In this document: positions 1-8,807 of the stretch, piece by piece
Layout of the letters: each line of letters opens with the position of its first letter
Position numbering within the stretch: position 1 is the first letter of the stretch
Assembly: GCA_002690705.1 (NCBI GenBank)
Contig: NZFO01000021.1
Location: 129,594-193,593 of the forward strand
Length of the DNA stretch: 64,000 nt
Reading direction: 5' to 3'
Origin: Magnetovibrio sp.
GTDB taxonomy: Bacteria; Pseudomonadota; Alphaproteobacteria; Rhodospirillales; Casp-alpha2
Translations under genes and position numbers: made by a program
Notes under the pieces: model-generated
The model's input: the letters and a program-made list of their open reading frames with translations, nothing else
What the model was told of the DNA's origin: nothing
The model's database searches: none

Positions 1-2
1 AC

Positions 3-524
3 TCCGGCGACCCATCCCTTTATGGGGCTATCGCAGAGCAAATGCGCCGTCTTGATGCACTTGGTATATCCTATGACGTGACACCAGGCGTACCCGCTTA
101 TGCAGCAGCGGCAGCCGCCATGAAAAAAGAATTGACGTTAGCAGGCGTTTCACAAAGTATTATCCTGACCCGAACAGCGGTCCGATCATCTTCAATACCA
201 CCGGGAGAGGAATTAGCTGAGCTGGGAAAAATTGGCGCTACACTAGCGATCCACTTATCGATCAATAATTTAGCTAAAGTGGTGCGCGAACTTTCACCCC
301 ACTATGGTCTTGATTGTCCAATCGCCATCGCCTACCGTGTCGGTTGGCCGGATGAGTTAATAATCGAGGGTCAATTGTCAGATATTAGGAAAAAGATAAA
401 ATCAACTGGCATCACCCGTACAGCCCTAATTTTAGTCGGCCGCGTACTAAAGCCTGATGACTTCGATGACAGTCGGCTTTACGCCTCCGACCACCATCAC
501 ATTCTTCGACCACGAAGTTCCTAA
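3..524 (+). CDS. cobM: Precorrin-4 C11-methyltransferase, 5' end outside the window
   Basis: C-terminal part of a CobM/CbiF-type SAM-dependent uroporphyrinogen-III methyltransferase-family protein, which methylates C11 of precorrin-4 in corrin ring synthesis. The frame is open from the window edge: the first codons read SGDPSLYGAIAEQ, the conserved SGDPxxYG segment of the SAM-binding domain, followed by the TPGVPAYAAAAA motif and the late GRVL strand. About the first 80 residues lie upstream of the window. The first ATG (position 42) is internal to the conserved domain and is not the start. It converges with cobK, overlapping its end by 4 bases. The adjoining cobK and cbiD support the assignment. 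Confidence 0.93.
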   Translation, partial: SGDPSLYGAIAEQMRRLDALGISYDVTPGVPAYAAAAAAMKKELTLAGVSQSIILTRTAVRSSSIPPGEELAELGKIGATLAIHLSINNLAKVVRELSPHYGLDCPIAIAYRVGWPDELIIEGQLSDIRKKIKSTGITRTALILVGRVLKPDDFDDSRLYASDHHHILRPRSS

Positions 525-1264
525 ACCTGATGTGCGATCCACGCAATAACGTCCTCAATTGACGTGGTACTGTCGCCTTCGCTAATTGAAGGTGGTGTAA
601 TCAAAATAATCGGGCATCCGATCCTTTGAGCCACTAGAATTTTTTCTGGGACACGCCCACCCGACGCCTTACTCACCAAAGTATCGATATTGTGGATTTC
701 AAATAATTTCCGCTCGTGCGCGTCATCAAAAGGTGGACGACCAATCGTCAAATCATAATATTTTAAAGGCAACTTGTTTGTCGGAGGGTCAACTAACCTT
801 ACAAGAAACCAAATCGACCCTATTGAACTGAACGCTGAGACAGTCTGGCTTCCTGTTGTTAAAAATGTTCGCTTTGAGATCTGCTTTAAAATCTCGGCAG
901 CTTCATTCAAGTCCTCAGTTAGGTACAAATACTCACTAGCTGGCAAATTCCAATTCTCGCGTAATAAATTTAGCTTGGGCGTATTCATCTGTCGCGCTGC
1001 CTCAGATGCATGGGCCGAGATTTTTTGCGCAAATGGATGGGTCGCATCAACCAGGAGGTCAATTTTATTCTGACGTAGATAACCTCTCAAGCCATCCACG
1101 CCCCCAAAGCCACCGACGCGAACCTTGCCAGATACGTCAGGATAACGGGCTGTGCGGCCTGCCCACGAGGTGGTGACGTCTACTCGACGACTAAACCTAT
1201 CGACAATTCTGTCAGCTAACAACCGCGCCTCAGACGTGCCACCGAGGATAAGGAGCCGTTTCAT
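521..1264 (-). CDS. cobK: Precorrin-6A (cobalt-precorrin-6A) reductase
   Basis: A 247-residue protein of the CobK/CbiJ family, which reduces the precorrin-6A macrocycle with NADPH. The N terminus MKRLLILGGTSEARLLAD is the family's Rossmann-type opening, and the DATHPFAQKIS and SKASGGRVPEK segments are conserved in it. Length is normal for the family. It is translated after cbiD on the same strand: its ATG overlaps the end of cbiD by 4 bases, so the two are probably translationally coupled. Choosing between the cobalt-late and cobalt-early substrate needs the full cob gene set, most of which is outside the window. Confidence 0.93.
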   Translation of the reverse strand: MKRLLILGGTSEARLLADRIVDRFSRRVDVTTSWAGRTARYPDVSGKVRVGGFGGVDGLRGYLRQNKIDLLVDATHPFAQKISAHASEAARQMNTPKLNLLRENWNLPASEYLYLTEDLNEAAEILKQISKRTFLTTGSQTVSAFSSIGSIWFLVRLVDPPTNKLPLKYYDLTIGRPPFDDAHERKLFEIHNIDTLVSKASGGRVPEKILVAQRIGCPIILITPPSISEGDSTTSIEDVIAWIAHQV

Positions 1265-2364
1265 TTAGGCGCTGACGCGTCGCCGCTCGCATGACCAATC
1301 AATTTACCTTCACGGTCAAAAACTATCACGTCGACCTCCATATCTCCCGCAAGCGTCGCCAATGCCGTCCCCCGCGCCATCGCTGCAATTGAGTTCGCGA
1401 TCTTTAGGTTATCCTCTTTAGCAATATTTAAAGCCTCCAGCGCCGTATTTCCCCCAGCAATTCGTTTCACGGTATTTTGACTCCCGCCAGCACGGCGAGC
1501 TATTTCAGCCAAGCCACGCATGTCCACACTTGAACGGCCCGAATGCAGGTCTAAATGGCCTTGCGCAAGTTTAGTCAACTTACCAAAACCTCCAACCAGA
1601 GTCAGACGTTCAACAGGCTTACGACGGAGATACTTTAGAAGACCGCCTGCGAAATCACCCATGTCAATTAGAGCTTGCTCTGACAAATTAAACATTTTCT
1701 TTATCGCGGATTCCGATGTCGATCCAGTTGCGGCAGCGATATGCAATATGCCCTGCGCAAGTGCCACGTCCACACCCCGGTGTATGGAGTCGATCCATGA
1801 TGCGCAAGAGAATGGGACCACAATGCCTGTTGTTCCTAATACTGATAATCCACCTTTAATTCCAAGTCTACCGTTCATAGTTTTTAAAGCCAGTTTGTTA
1901 CCGCCAGGAATAGAGATGGTAATGTCCAGATCAGGTTTAGCTGTATTTGAGAGTGCTTCGCAAAGATTTTCGGAGATCATCTGGCGTGGCCCGGGGTTGA
2001 TGGCGGGCTCTCCAACAGATAACGGTAATCCTGGGAGGGTTACCGTACCAATACCCTCTCCGGCATGAAACTGGATGCCTTGGCCAATTACGCCCCTTGC
2101 CACGCGCACAATAACCTCTGCACCATGCGTGACATCCGGGTCGTCTCCAGCATCTTTAATGATGCCAGCTTCAGCCCAATTATAACCACTGGATTGTCTT
2201 GATAGTTTAAAAGTTGGTTTCTGGCCATTTGGGAGAATTATTGTTACTGGGTTTTCAAAATTCCCAGTAATTAAAAATGAAAAAGCCGCTCGCGCAGCCG
2301 CAGACGCGCACGCACCGGTGGTCCAGCCTTTTTTTAGGTTTCCCTCTGGTTTGCGAGCCATCAT
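1261..2364 (-). CDS. cbiD: Cobalt-precorrin-5B (C1)-methyltransferase CbiD
   Basis: A 367-residue CbiD-family enzyme, which methylates C1 during ring contraction with loss of the two-carbon unit. The family signature KKGWTTGACASAAARAA lies at residues 11-27, and the GGFGKLTKLAQGHLDLHS segment in the C-terminal half is typical. ATG codons at 2364 and 2361 are both possible starts. CbiD is the anaerobic-pathway counterpart of CobF, yet it sits next to CobM and CobK-type genes, so the locus looks like the mixed pathway known from several alphaproteobacteria. It is divergent from the Sco1-type gene with only 46 bases between the starts, which must hold both promoters or a shared control region. 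Confidence 0.94.
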   Translation of the reverse strand: MMARKPEGNLKKGWTTGACASAAARAAFSFLITGNFENPVTIILPNGQKPTFKLSRQSSGYNWAEAGIIKDAGDDPDVTHGAEVIVRVARGVIGQGIQFHAGEGIGTVTLPGLPLSVGEPAINPGPRQMISENLCEALSNTAKPDLDITISIPGGNKLALKTMNGRLGIKGGLSVLGTTGIVVPFSCASWIDSIHRGVDVALAQGILHIAAATGSTSESAIKKMFNLSEQALIDMGDFAGGLLKYLRRKPVERLTLVGGFGKLTKLAQGHLDLHSGRSSVDMRGLAEIARRAGGSQNTVKRIAGGNTALEALNIAKEDNLKIANSIAAMARGTALATLAGDMEVDVIVFDREGKLIGHASGDASAPK

Positions 2365-2410
2365 AGAGGTAATGTATCTATCTACTCAGCAAAATACGAG
2401 AGTTTGCATA

Positions 2411-3142
2411 ATGGTTAAATCTAAATTTTCTAATCAGCTATCAAAACCTGCCGAGGGGTCTGGAAAAGAGACCGGAATTAAACCCACCAAATCAGCTCCG
2501 AAAAAAAGTGGTCTCTTGGGGTTAGTTATCGCAATTTTCCTCGTTGGCACAAGTCTTGTGGTTCTGGTCTTAAATCGTCATTTTGAAAACGAGCTTGGCA
2601 TGAGCGAAGGCGGTGTAATTCGAGGGTCAGAATCTAGAGGTCAAGCGACTATAGGCGGACCTTTTCAATTGACAGATCACCATGGGAAAAAAGTCAATGA
2701 ACGAAATTTTAGCGGCAAATACATGCTAATTCACTTTGGTTACACATATTGCCCTGACATTTGCCCTGCGACACTAACAGAAATTTCTAATACATTAGAC
2801 AACCTTGGGGAGTTAGCAGAACAAATTATCCCAATTTTTATTACAGTTGACCCAGAGCGTGACACGCCTGAGCAATTAAGGGAATATGTCTATCATTTTC
2901 ATCCACGTCTGGTTGGCTTGACAGGTAGCTCCCAAGAAATCAGAGCTGTTACTAAGCTTTTCCGAGTATATCACTCAAAAATTGAGCCCGAAACCTCAAA
3001 TCGGGATCCCGATGACTATTTGGTTGATCACAGCGCCCTAGTATATTTCATGGGACCGAATGGGGAATTTGCGCGTCACTTTAGCCATACCTCAGATGCC
3101 GAAACAATGGCGAAACGAATTAAGGAAACAATCAACCCTTGA
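2411..3142 (+). CDS. SCO1/SenC/PrrC-family copper chaperone
   Basis: A 243-residue membrane-anchored thioredoxin-fold protein that delivers copper, or maintains thiols, during assembly of the CuA centre of cytochrome c oxidase. One N-terminal transmembrane segment (about residues 34-55) follows a Lys/Ser-rich cytoplasmic tail. The copper site is visible as YCPDICP (Cys114, Cys118) and His207 in the DYLVDHSAL motif, with the conserved TVDPERDTPE between. The frame runs upstream to 2318, but that would overlap the divergent cbiD start, so ATG 2411 is preferred. Its stop overlaps the TTG start of cobB, which couples a respiratory assembly factor to a cobalamin gene. Confidence 0.92.
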   Translation: MVKSKFSNQLSKPAEGSGKETGIKPTKSAPKKSGLLGLVIAIFLVGTSLVVLVLNRHFENELGMSEGGVIRGSESRGQATIGGPFQLTDHHGKKVNERNFSGKYMLIHFGYTYCPDICPATLTEISNTLDNLGELAEQIIPIFITVDPERDTPEQLREYVYHFHPRLVGLTGSSQEIRAVTKLFRVYHSKIEPETSNRDPDDYLVDHSALVYFMGPNGEFARHFSHTSDAETMAKRIKETINP

Positions 3143-4488
3143 ACGCGAAACTAAACCTGTCGACCGGGACGAAAGGCCTTGTCATTGCCTCGCCTAAATC
3201 AGGATCCGGCAAAACATTAATTACCTTGGGGCTACTCCGGCATATAGCCAATACTGGAATTGATGTGGTCTCTGCAAAGGTTGGTCCTGATTATATCGAT
3301 CCAGCCTTTCATACCGTGGCCAGTGGACGACCATGTCGTAACCTAGATTCTTGGGGCATGCGCCCCAAAACTCTGAAAAAAAACCTCGATAGGATAGCTG
3401 TTGACGGGTCCATAGTAATTTGTGAGGGAGTAATGGGTTTGTTTGATGGCGCAAGGGTTGATCCCACGGAACAGTCTGGTTCGACAGCAGACATTGCCCT
3501 TTTTACCGGTTGGCCTGTCGTTCTTGTTGCGGATGCGGACGCCCAAGGGGCATCTGCAGCAGCCTTAGTTCGCGGATTCGCTACACATCATGAAAAACTT
3601 CAAATAGCAGGGGTGATTTTTAATCGTGTAGGTAGCGAGACCCATGCAGAAATTCTAATTTCCAGCATGACAAATTCATTGCCCCATATACCCGTCCTAG
3701 GGTGTATTCCGCGTGGTGAGGCTCTATCCCTGCCTTCTCGGCACCTAGGATTGATCCAAGCGATTGAACACCCAGACCTAGAAGTATTTATTGAAAATGC
3801 GGCCACCATTGTCAAAAAAAATATAGATATAACCGAAGTCTTGGCACTGGCTTACAGTAGCTATAATAAACAAAAGGACTGTAATTTAGCATTGCCCGTT
3901 CTTGGACAGCATATTTCCATTGCCAAAGATGACGCTTTTAACTTTGTTTATCCGCACGTATTGGAGGGGTGGCAAGATATGGGAGCCGAAATTTCAACAT
4001 TCTCGCCCTTAGCTAACGAGATACCAAAAGCATGCGCCGATGCTATTTACTTACCCGGGGGTTACCCTGAACTATACGGCGGCCAATTAGCAGCCAACAG
4101 GCTTTTTATCTCCAGCTTAATTAAAGCAGCTGATAAAGGAGTTTCTATTTTTGGCGAATGCGGAGGCTACATGGTTTTAGGAAGAGGTTTGGTAGACGCT
4201 AGAGGCACACGACATACAATGGCCGGTCTCCTAGCACTCGAGACCAGTTTCGAACACCCGCGCCTGCATCTCGGCTATCGTAATGCTCAGCTAGCCACTG
4301 ATAGTCCTCTGGGATCAAAAGGCAGTAATTTCCGGGGACATGAATTTCATTATTCTACTATAATATTTGAGGATAATACGAACCCACTATTTGTAATTTC
4401 TGATGCCGCTGGCAGTAAATTAGGAACGTCAGGCCTCCAGAATCGTTCCGTAATGGGATCATTTATTCATCTGATTGATCAACACTGA
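3139..4488 (+). CDS. cobB: Cobyrinic (hydrogenobyrinic) acid a,c-diamide synthase
   Basis: A 449-residue CobB/CbiA-family enzyme, which uses ATP and glutamine to amidate the a and c side chains of the corrin ring. The N-terminal dethiobiotin-synthetase-like ATPase domain begins GLVIASPKSGSGKT (P-loop) and carries KVGPDYIDPAFH and GVMGLFDG. The C-terminal class I glutaminase domain shows YLPGGYPELYGGQLA, the nucleophile region FGECGGYMVLG and the GSFIHL end. Translation starts at a TTG whose last two bases are also part of the upstream TGA stop. Normal family length and no disruption. The CobB versus CbiA label depends on the timing of cobalt insertion, which the window does not settle. Confidence 0.94.
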   Translation: MNAKLNLSTGTKGLVIASPKSGSGKTLITLGLLRHIANTGIDVVSAKVGPDYIDPAFHTVASGRPCRNLDSWGMRPKTLKKNLDRIAVDGSIVICEGVMGLFDGARVDPTEQSGSTADIALFTGWPVVLVADADAQGASAAALVRGFATHHEKLQIAGVIFNRVGSETHAEILISSMTNSLPHIPVLGCIPRGEALSLPSRHLGLIQAIEHPDLEVFIENAATIVKKNIDITEVLALAYSSYNKQKDCNLALPVLGQHISIAKDDAFNFVYPHVLEGWQDMGAEISTFSPLANEIPKACADAIYLPGGYPELYGGQLAANRLFISSLIKAADKGVSIFGECGGYMVLGRGLVDARGTRHTMAGLLALETSFEHPRLHLGYRNAQLATDSPLGSKGSNFRGHEFHYSTIIFEDNTNPLFVISDAAGSKLGTSGLQNRSVMGSFIHLIDQH

Positions 4489-4592
4489 TTATACAGTTTA
4501 ATATAAGTCCAACTCACTAGGGATTACGCGGAATTACTGCACGCACCATCTCAACAAAGTAGGCACTATTATTGAGACAAAGAGGAAAGCCT

Positions 4593-5054
4593 GTGAAGCT
4601 CCAGAATTTAAAAATCGGTAAATCGGCACAATTTTGGAAACAAAAGAGTCTGTCTGAGACGACCCGCGAGGAGTGGGAGTCACTTTGTGATGGATGTGGA
4701 AAATGTTGCCTAAATAAGCTAGAGGATGCCGAAACAGGGCAGATTTATCACACCAATGTGGCATGCCGCTTGTTAGATAACACCACCTGCCGCTGCTCGA
4801 GTTACACGGACCGCAAACGATTTGTCCCTGAATGTCAAATCCTTACTCCTCAGAACTTGAAACGTTATTCGTGGCTACCCTCAACATGCGCCTATCGATT
4901 AGTGTCAGAGGGTTCCGATTTGCTATGGTGGCACCCCCTTGTATCAGGTGATCCTGAAACGGTTCACAAGGCGGGTATTTCCGTGCGTGGTCGCGCGGTA
5001 TCAGAGCGCCACACAAATGATTTAGAGAAACATGTGGTCAGCTGGCCCGAATAG
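4593..5054 (+). CDS. UPF0260 (YcgN-type) cysteine-cluster protein
   Basis: A 153-residue member of the UPF0260/YcgN family, related to the YkgJ-type cysteine-cluster domain and of unknown biochemical role. Conserved cysteines occur in CDGCGKCC, in [12 protein letters not shown] and in PECQILT; the segment [11 protein letters not shown] and the late SWPE end are also family features. GTG 4593 is preferred over TTG 4572 because a purine-rich GAGG lies about 7 bases before it. It stands 38 bases before the aldolase gene and may share its transcript. The cysteine pattern suggests bound metal or an iron-sulfur cluster, which is inference only. Confidence 0.88.
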   Translation: MKLQNLKIGKSAQFWKQKSLSETTREEWESLCDGCGKCCLNKLEDAETGQIYHTNVACRLLDNTTCRCSSYTDRKRFVPECQILTPQNLKRYSWLPSTCAYRLVSEGSDLLWWHPLVSGDPETVHKAGISVRGRAVSERHTNDLEKHVVSWPE

Positions 5055-5092
5055 CTTTCACACGCAATCTCATATTGATAGGAGACTAAAAC

Positions 5093-6016
5093 GTGACCCT
5101 AAAAGAAGACCGATTTACCGGTGTGCTGCCAGCGGCACTGACACCATTAAAAGACGATCTAACACCTGACGATGCGCTGATGGCCAAACATTGCCGCTGG
5201 CTATTGGATAATGGAGCTACGGGACTTGCTATCCTTGGCACCACGGGCGAGGCGAATTCACTCTCACTAAAAGAACGAATCCGTATTATCGATAGCTTGG
5301 TCGAGGCTGGAATTCCCGGCTCAGCCCTTATGCCAGGCACAGGAGGCTGTTCAATTACGGATTGCGTAGAGCTAACACGGGTTGCGGTAAACGCGGGGGC
5401 CGGTGGGGTATTGATGCTACCCCCATTTTACTACAAGAACCCGAGTGACGAGGGATTATATGCCTTTTTTTCCGAGGTGATACAGCGTGTGGCTGATAGT
5501 CGATTGCAAATCTATCTTTATCATTTCCCACAAATGTCAGCGACACCGATTAACTTTAATCTAATTGAAATGCTTGTGAGAGTTTACCCCGATACAATTA
5601 CTGGCATGAAAGATAGCTCAGGTGTCATTGACAACATGACCGGTGCAGCGAGAAATTTTCCCGAGTTCCACGTGTTAAGCGGCGCTGACGATCTCTTATT
5701 ACCATTGTTGAAAGAAGGCGGAGCGGGTGCCATTACAGCTTGCGCAAACGTTTGCGTATCTACCCTTTCAGAGATTTATATGGGGTTCCAAAATGGTAAA
5801 GACGTTTCTAACTTGCATTCACAAGTTGCCGCAATCCGTAAAACTATAGCTAAATTTCCACTGTCTGCCGCGCTCAAACAGTTAGTCAGCAGACATACCA
5901 ATAATGATCAATGGCTTCGCTTGCGCCCACCTTTGGCATTATTATCAGATGCTGAAGTTAAACAGCTCTATGCAGAATTTGACTCCATTGGATACGACTT
6001 ACCTGAGGCCGCGTGA
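5093..6016 (+). CDS. Dihydrodipicolinate synthase/N-acetylneuraminate lyase-family aldolase
   Basis: A 307-residue class I aldolase of the DapA/NanA family. The Schiff-base lysine is Lys173 in ITGMKDSSG and the catalytic tyrosine is Tyr143 in IYLYHFP; the GTTGEANSLS loop near residues 49-58 is the family's pyruvate-binding motif. DapA itself usually has YNVP where this protein has YHFP and is usually near 290 residues, so a catabolic 2-keto-acid aldolase is more likely than lysine biosynthesis. Start is GTG 5093, preceded by AGGAG. The stop overlaps the start of the next gene by 4 bases. Confidence 0.9.
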   Translation: MTLKEDRFTGVLPAALTPLKDDLTPDDALMAKHCRWLLDNGATGLAILGTTGEANSLSLKERIRIIDSLVEAGIPGSALMPGTGGCSITDCVELTRVAVNAGAGGVLMLPPFYYKNPSDEGLYAFFSEVIQRVADSRLQIYLYHFPQMSATPINFNLIEMLVRVYPDTITGMKDSSGVIDNMTGAARNFPEFHVLSGADDLLLPLLKEGGAGAITACANVCVSTLSEIYMGFQNGKDVSNLHSQVAAIRKTIAKFPLSAALKQLVSRHTNNDQWLRLRPPLALLSDAEVKQLYAEFDSIGYDLPEAA

Positions 6017-6735
6017 GTAGGTTACTTAATAAGGAATACAGACTAAATATCAGTGGACGCGATATACCTGTTCGGTTGCGCCGTAATCGGCTCGCGAGGA
6101 AATTAATTCTTCGCACGGAAACCTCACGACCCGACAGTAAGTTCGGGGTCGTCCTGACGCTCCCGAATGACATATCCGAATTAAAAGCATTTAACTGGGT
6201 AAAAACACAAATCCATTGGATAAATTTGCAACTTCAAAAATCCCCTGAACGGGTGGTATTTAAAGATGGCATAATTATTCCGTTATGCGGAGTTAATCAC
6301 GTGGTCCGCCACAGACCTAGCGCGCGGCGCGGGGTCTGGGCGGAGGAGGGGCTTATCAATGTCAGCGGTCAAATTGAATATTTACCTAGACGTTTGACTG
6401 ATTGGCTTAAGAAACAGGCGAGAAAAATAATCACGGAACGCGTTACGGAAAAAGCCGCTGCAGCAAATGCCAATTATGGGCGCATTTCGGTCCGGGATAC
6501 ACGCACTCGTTGGGGTTCCTGCTCATCTAATGGCAATCTAAATTTTTCATGGAGATTAATACTAGCGCCACATTATGTTTTTGACTATGTCGTTGCGCAT
6601 GAGGTCGCACATCTTCTAGAGCATAATCATGGTACCCAGTTCTGGAAGCTTGTCGATACGCTGACCGATGAGCGCAAGAGAGCAAGCGCATGGCTGGTTA
6701 GATATGGTTCTGACCTACACCGCTATGGCGGATGA
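6013..6735 (+). CDS. YgjP/DUF45-family (SprT-like) zinc metallopeptidase
   Basis: A 240-residue protein of the YgjP/UPF0127-neighbour DUF45 family, often called M48-like. The zinc site is HEVAH (His196, Glu197, His200) with a third ligand His206 in HNHGTQFW. The family block TRWGSCSSNGNLNFSWRL ends near residue 181. No signal peptide or membrane segment is seen, so it is probably cytosolic. Start is a GTG that overlaps the aldolase stop (GTGA), indicating coupled translation. The physiological substrate of this family is unknown. Confidence 0.9.
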   Translation: MSRLLNKEYRLNISGRDIPVRLRRNRLARKLILRTETSRPDSKFGVVLTLPNDISELKAFNWVKTQIHWINLQLQKSPERVVFKDGIIIPLCGVNHVVRHRPSARRGVWAEEGLINVSGQIEYLPRRLTDWLKKQARKIITERVTEKAAAANANYGRISVRDTRTRWGSCSSNGNLNFSWRLILAPHYVFDYVVAHEVAHLLEHNHGTQFWKLVDTLTDERKRASAWLVRYGSDLHRYGG

Positions 6736-7034
6736 ACCAATAATTACGAAATTTATTGTACGGGCCGTAGTTTCCGAAATAAAGGCCTTGTCCTCGATAT
6801 GAGTTTTAATTTTTACACAAGGTATATGTCACTCCTCATTAGTTATTTAAAATTACTTTGCTTCAAGATTTCATATGTGAGTTCATAGCATTAAGATCTC
6901 GATTAGAACGTCGTTCATTTTTTTGTCATGCTTCGGTTGTTCATTAAAAATAGATCCCAACATTATCAATTTCGATTTCCGTTCAACAACACTGTGCTTT
7001 ACAAGCGTTATTCAGAACTCGTCGTACTTTTTCC
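6736..7034. other. Intergenic, no gene seen
   Basis: AT-rich spacer between the YgjP-type gene and the yjbQ pseudogene. Short open frames here lack a recognisable family, and the longer frame beginning at 6928 runs into the pseudogene and shares no family with its own first half. I see no hairpin with a T-tract. Confidence 0.5.
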
Positions 7035-7457
7035 ATGCGCCAAGCATAGACGGAACTTACGTTTCAAACGTCTGGTCAAGGTCTCACAAACATTTTACGC
7101 AACCTCACAAGCTGGTAGTCAGTTCAGGATATTGAGAGAGGGCTTAACGATCTTTTGCGGGCATACTTCTGCATCGCTTACTCTCCAAAAATATGCAGAT
7201 CCAGACGTTCAAAGGGATATTCAGACGTTTTTAAGAAACTCGTCTCCGAAGACCCATCCCTTTATCGCCACATCACTGAAGGGCGAGACGACATGCCCGC
7301 GCATATGTAAACCGCCCTGACTGACGTCTCCCTAAAACTACCTGCCAGCGACGGTTTTATGGTTTTGGAAACATGGCAAGGAATTTACCTATTCGAATAT
7401 CGCCATGACCCACACAGCCAACAGTCAATCCTACACTCAGTGGGCGTTTCATCTTAA
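7035..7457 (+). pseudogene. yjbQ: Decayed YjbQ/UPF0047-family gene
   Basis: A UPF0047/YjbQ gene (secondary thiamine-phosphate synthase fold) can be followed end to end only by switching frame. It opens with MRQA, stop TAG (7047), then TELTFQTSGQGL, a second TAG (7116) and SVQDI. Near 7131 the frame shifts and reads REGLTIFCGHTSASL, the family's core motif, then YADPDVQRDIQTFL. Near 7230 it shifts back and reads SEDPSLYRHITEGRDDMPAH, stop TAA (7308), TALTDVSL, ETWQGIYLFEYR and a final TAA at 7455. At least three nonsense codons and two frameshifts rule out a working product. The similarity over nearly the whole length points to an old gene in decay, not a chance match. Confidence 0.85.
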
Positions 7458-7625
7458 ACGGTTGTCATCTTGTCTGATAGCTAACATCGGTCCATAGTAT
7501 TTTTATATCCAAGATGAATGACGATCAATAGCGAGCGGCATACGCAGGACGCATTACAAAATGCTTTGACTACATTATTGAGTGATTGAAGAACCTGTAT
7601 AGATCCGTTCCAATTGGCTATCACG

Positions 7626-8360
7626 TCACCCAATAAGGTTAACTAATGCTCCACGCATTAGATTGTGCGATCCAAGGTTACTAAAAATTCGCACCATAAA
7701 CTGTTTATTAAAGTCAAGCGAGCCATCCACAACGCGTTGAAGACTCTCCAGAGTTGCAAGGCGAGTTTCTGCGCGACTGATCGCCCGTGTGACTGCTGTC
7801 AAGGCCTTGTTAATGCCACCATTAGCTTTGAGGTTAATGCCTAAAAGACCAAGTCCAACGCTGTCTAGTGGTTGCGCCATAACCTCCAACCCACCACCAA
7901 AAGCCGTTGTTTGCAATCGGACCGCCCCATTCAAAGAAGAAATTAAGTTGACACCAGAAACAGCTGTCTTTTGCACCAAGCGGTCGATATCACTCAGAAT
8001 ACTATCAATCTGCACTTGAATATTGATAACTGAAACTCGGGTCCAGCCTCTGTTAAGCAAATTAACGTCGGGACTCGTCAAAGATGAGGCGGCTAAACGG
8101 ATACCATCACGCAAAAAATGCAGTCCGCTTGTGATACTTATACCAGCCGATACGGCTTCACGTAGAGCTTCGCGCGCATCGTTAAGATTTAGCCCAGAGC
8201 GAACCTGCTGGTATCGAGATGGCGTCACCCCTTGCGGCCTAAATATGCCCTCCTTTGCAGCCGAAATTTCGGGTATAACTGGTATCGGAGACACTCGCTG
8301 CCGCAATGCCATAGACCCAGTCTGCACAAACTCTAATCTCAATACTGGGCTGATTTCCAT
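7626..8360 (-). CDS. Flagellin-like domain protein, isolated gene
   Basis: A 244-residue protein with flagellin-family helical signatures: NIQVQIDSILSDIDRLVQKT followed by AVSGVNLISS resembles the conserved flagellin N-terminal core, and the C-terminal part INKALTAVTRAISRAETRLATLESLQ with a terminal LVNLIG resembles the flagellin C-terminal D0/D1 helix. The usual N-terminal start is replaced by about 60 proline-containing residues without a signal peptide. No chaperone, hook or motor gene lies nearby. It could be a minor filament or flagellin-like surface protein, or a gene left behind. No disruption is visible. Confidence 0.7.
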   Translation of the reverse strand: MEISPVLRLEFVQTGSMALRQRVSPIPVIPEISAAKEGIFRPQGVTPSRYQQVRSGLNLNDAREALREAVSAGISITSGLHFLRDGIRLAASSLTSPDVNLLNRGWTRVSVINIQVQIDSILSDIDRLVQKTAVSGVNLISSLNGAVRLQTTAFGGGLEVMAQPLDSVGLGLLGINLKANGGINKALTAVTRAISRAETRLATLESLQRVVDGSLDFNKQFMVRIFSNLGSHNLMRGALVNLIG

Positions 8361-8807
8361 GCCGTTGTGCTCAATCCAATTTTCAAAACCTTGTAAAATT
8401 ATCTACAAAATAAACAGATTTTATCTATGCTGAGGGATAGCGACAGCAACTCCCCAGCGTGATTCAATCAAGGCTCTCAAATAGAATTTTACTAGATAAA
8501 AAAACTTACAAATAAATATTGTATAAAAAGCAGTGCATTTATCAAAAAGCGACAGCTTTAATATATTTAAGCGGCACAAAAACATTTTGACAAGGTCCCA
8601 TTATCGATACACACATTAACTATATTTGAACATTATATTTGTAGTTCATTAAAGGAAGAAGATTGGTTTTTCGAACTAATGGGCCTGTGTGTGATGACAT
8701 GATACCCATTTCAGTTACTGGAAATGTCTTACAGAGGAACACCATAGAGCCTGCCGACAAGAATATCCTCAATCAGATCAATTAATAGAGACTGAGAAAT
8801 TTCGAAA
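8361..8807. other. AT-rich intergenic region
   Basis: About 450 bases between divergent genes: the flagellin-like gene on the minus strand and the aldolase on the plus strand. It is very AT-rich and should hold both promoters. No open frame with a recognisable family or clear hairpin was found. Confidence 0.5.

Noticed and set aside
6928-7320. 130-codon frame as an intact gene
   Set aside because: Only its later part carries the YjbQ motif; the start and end of that family lie in another frame, so it is a piece of the pseudogene.
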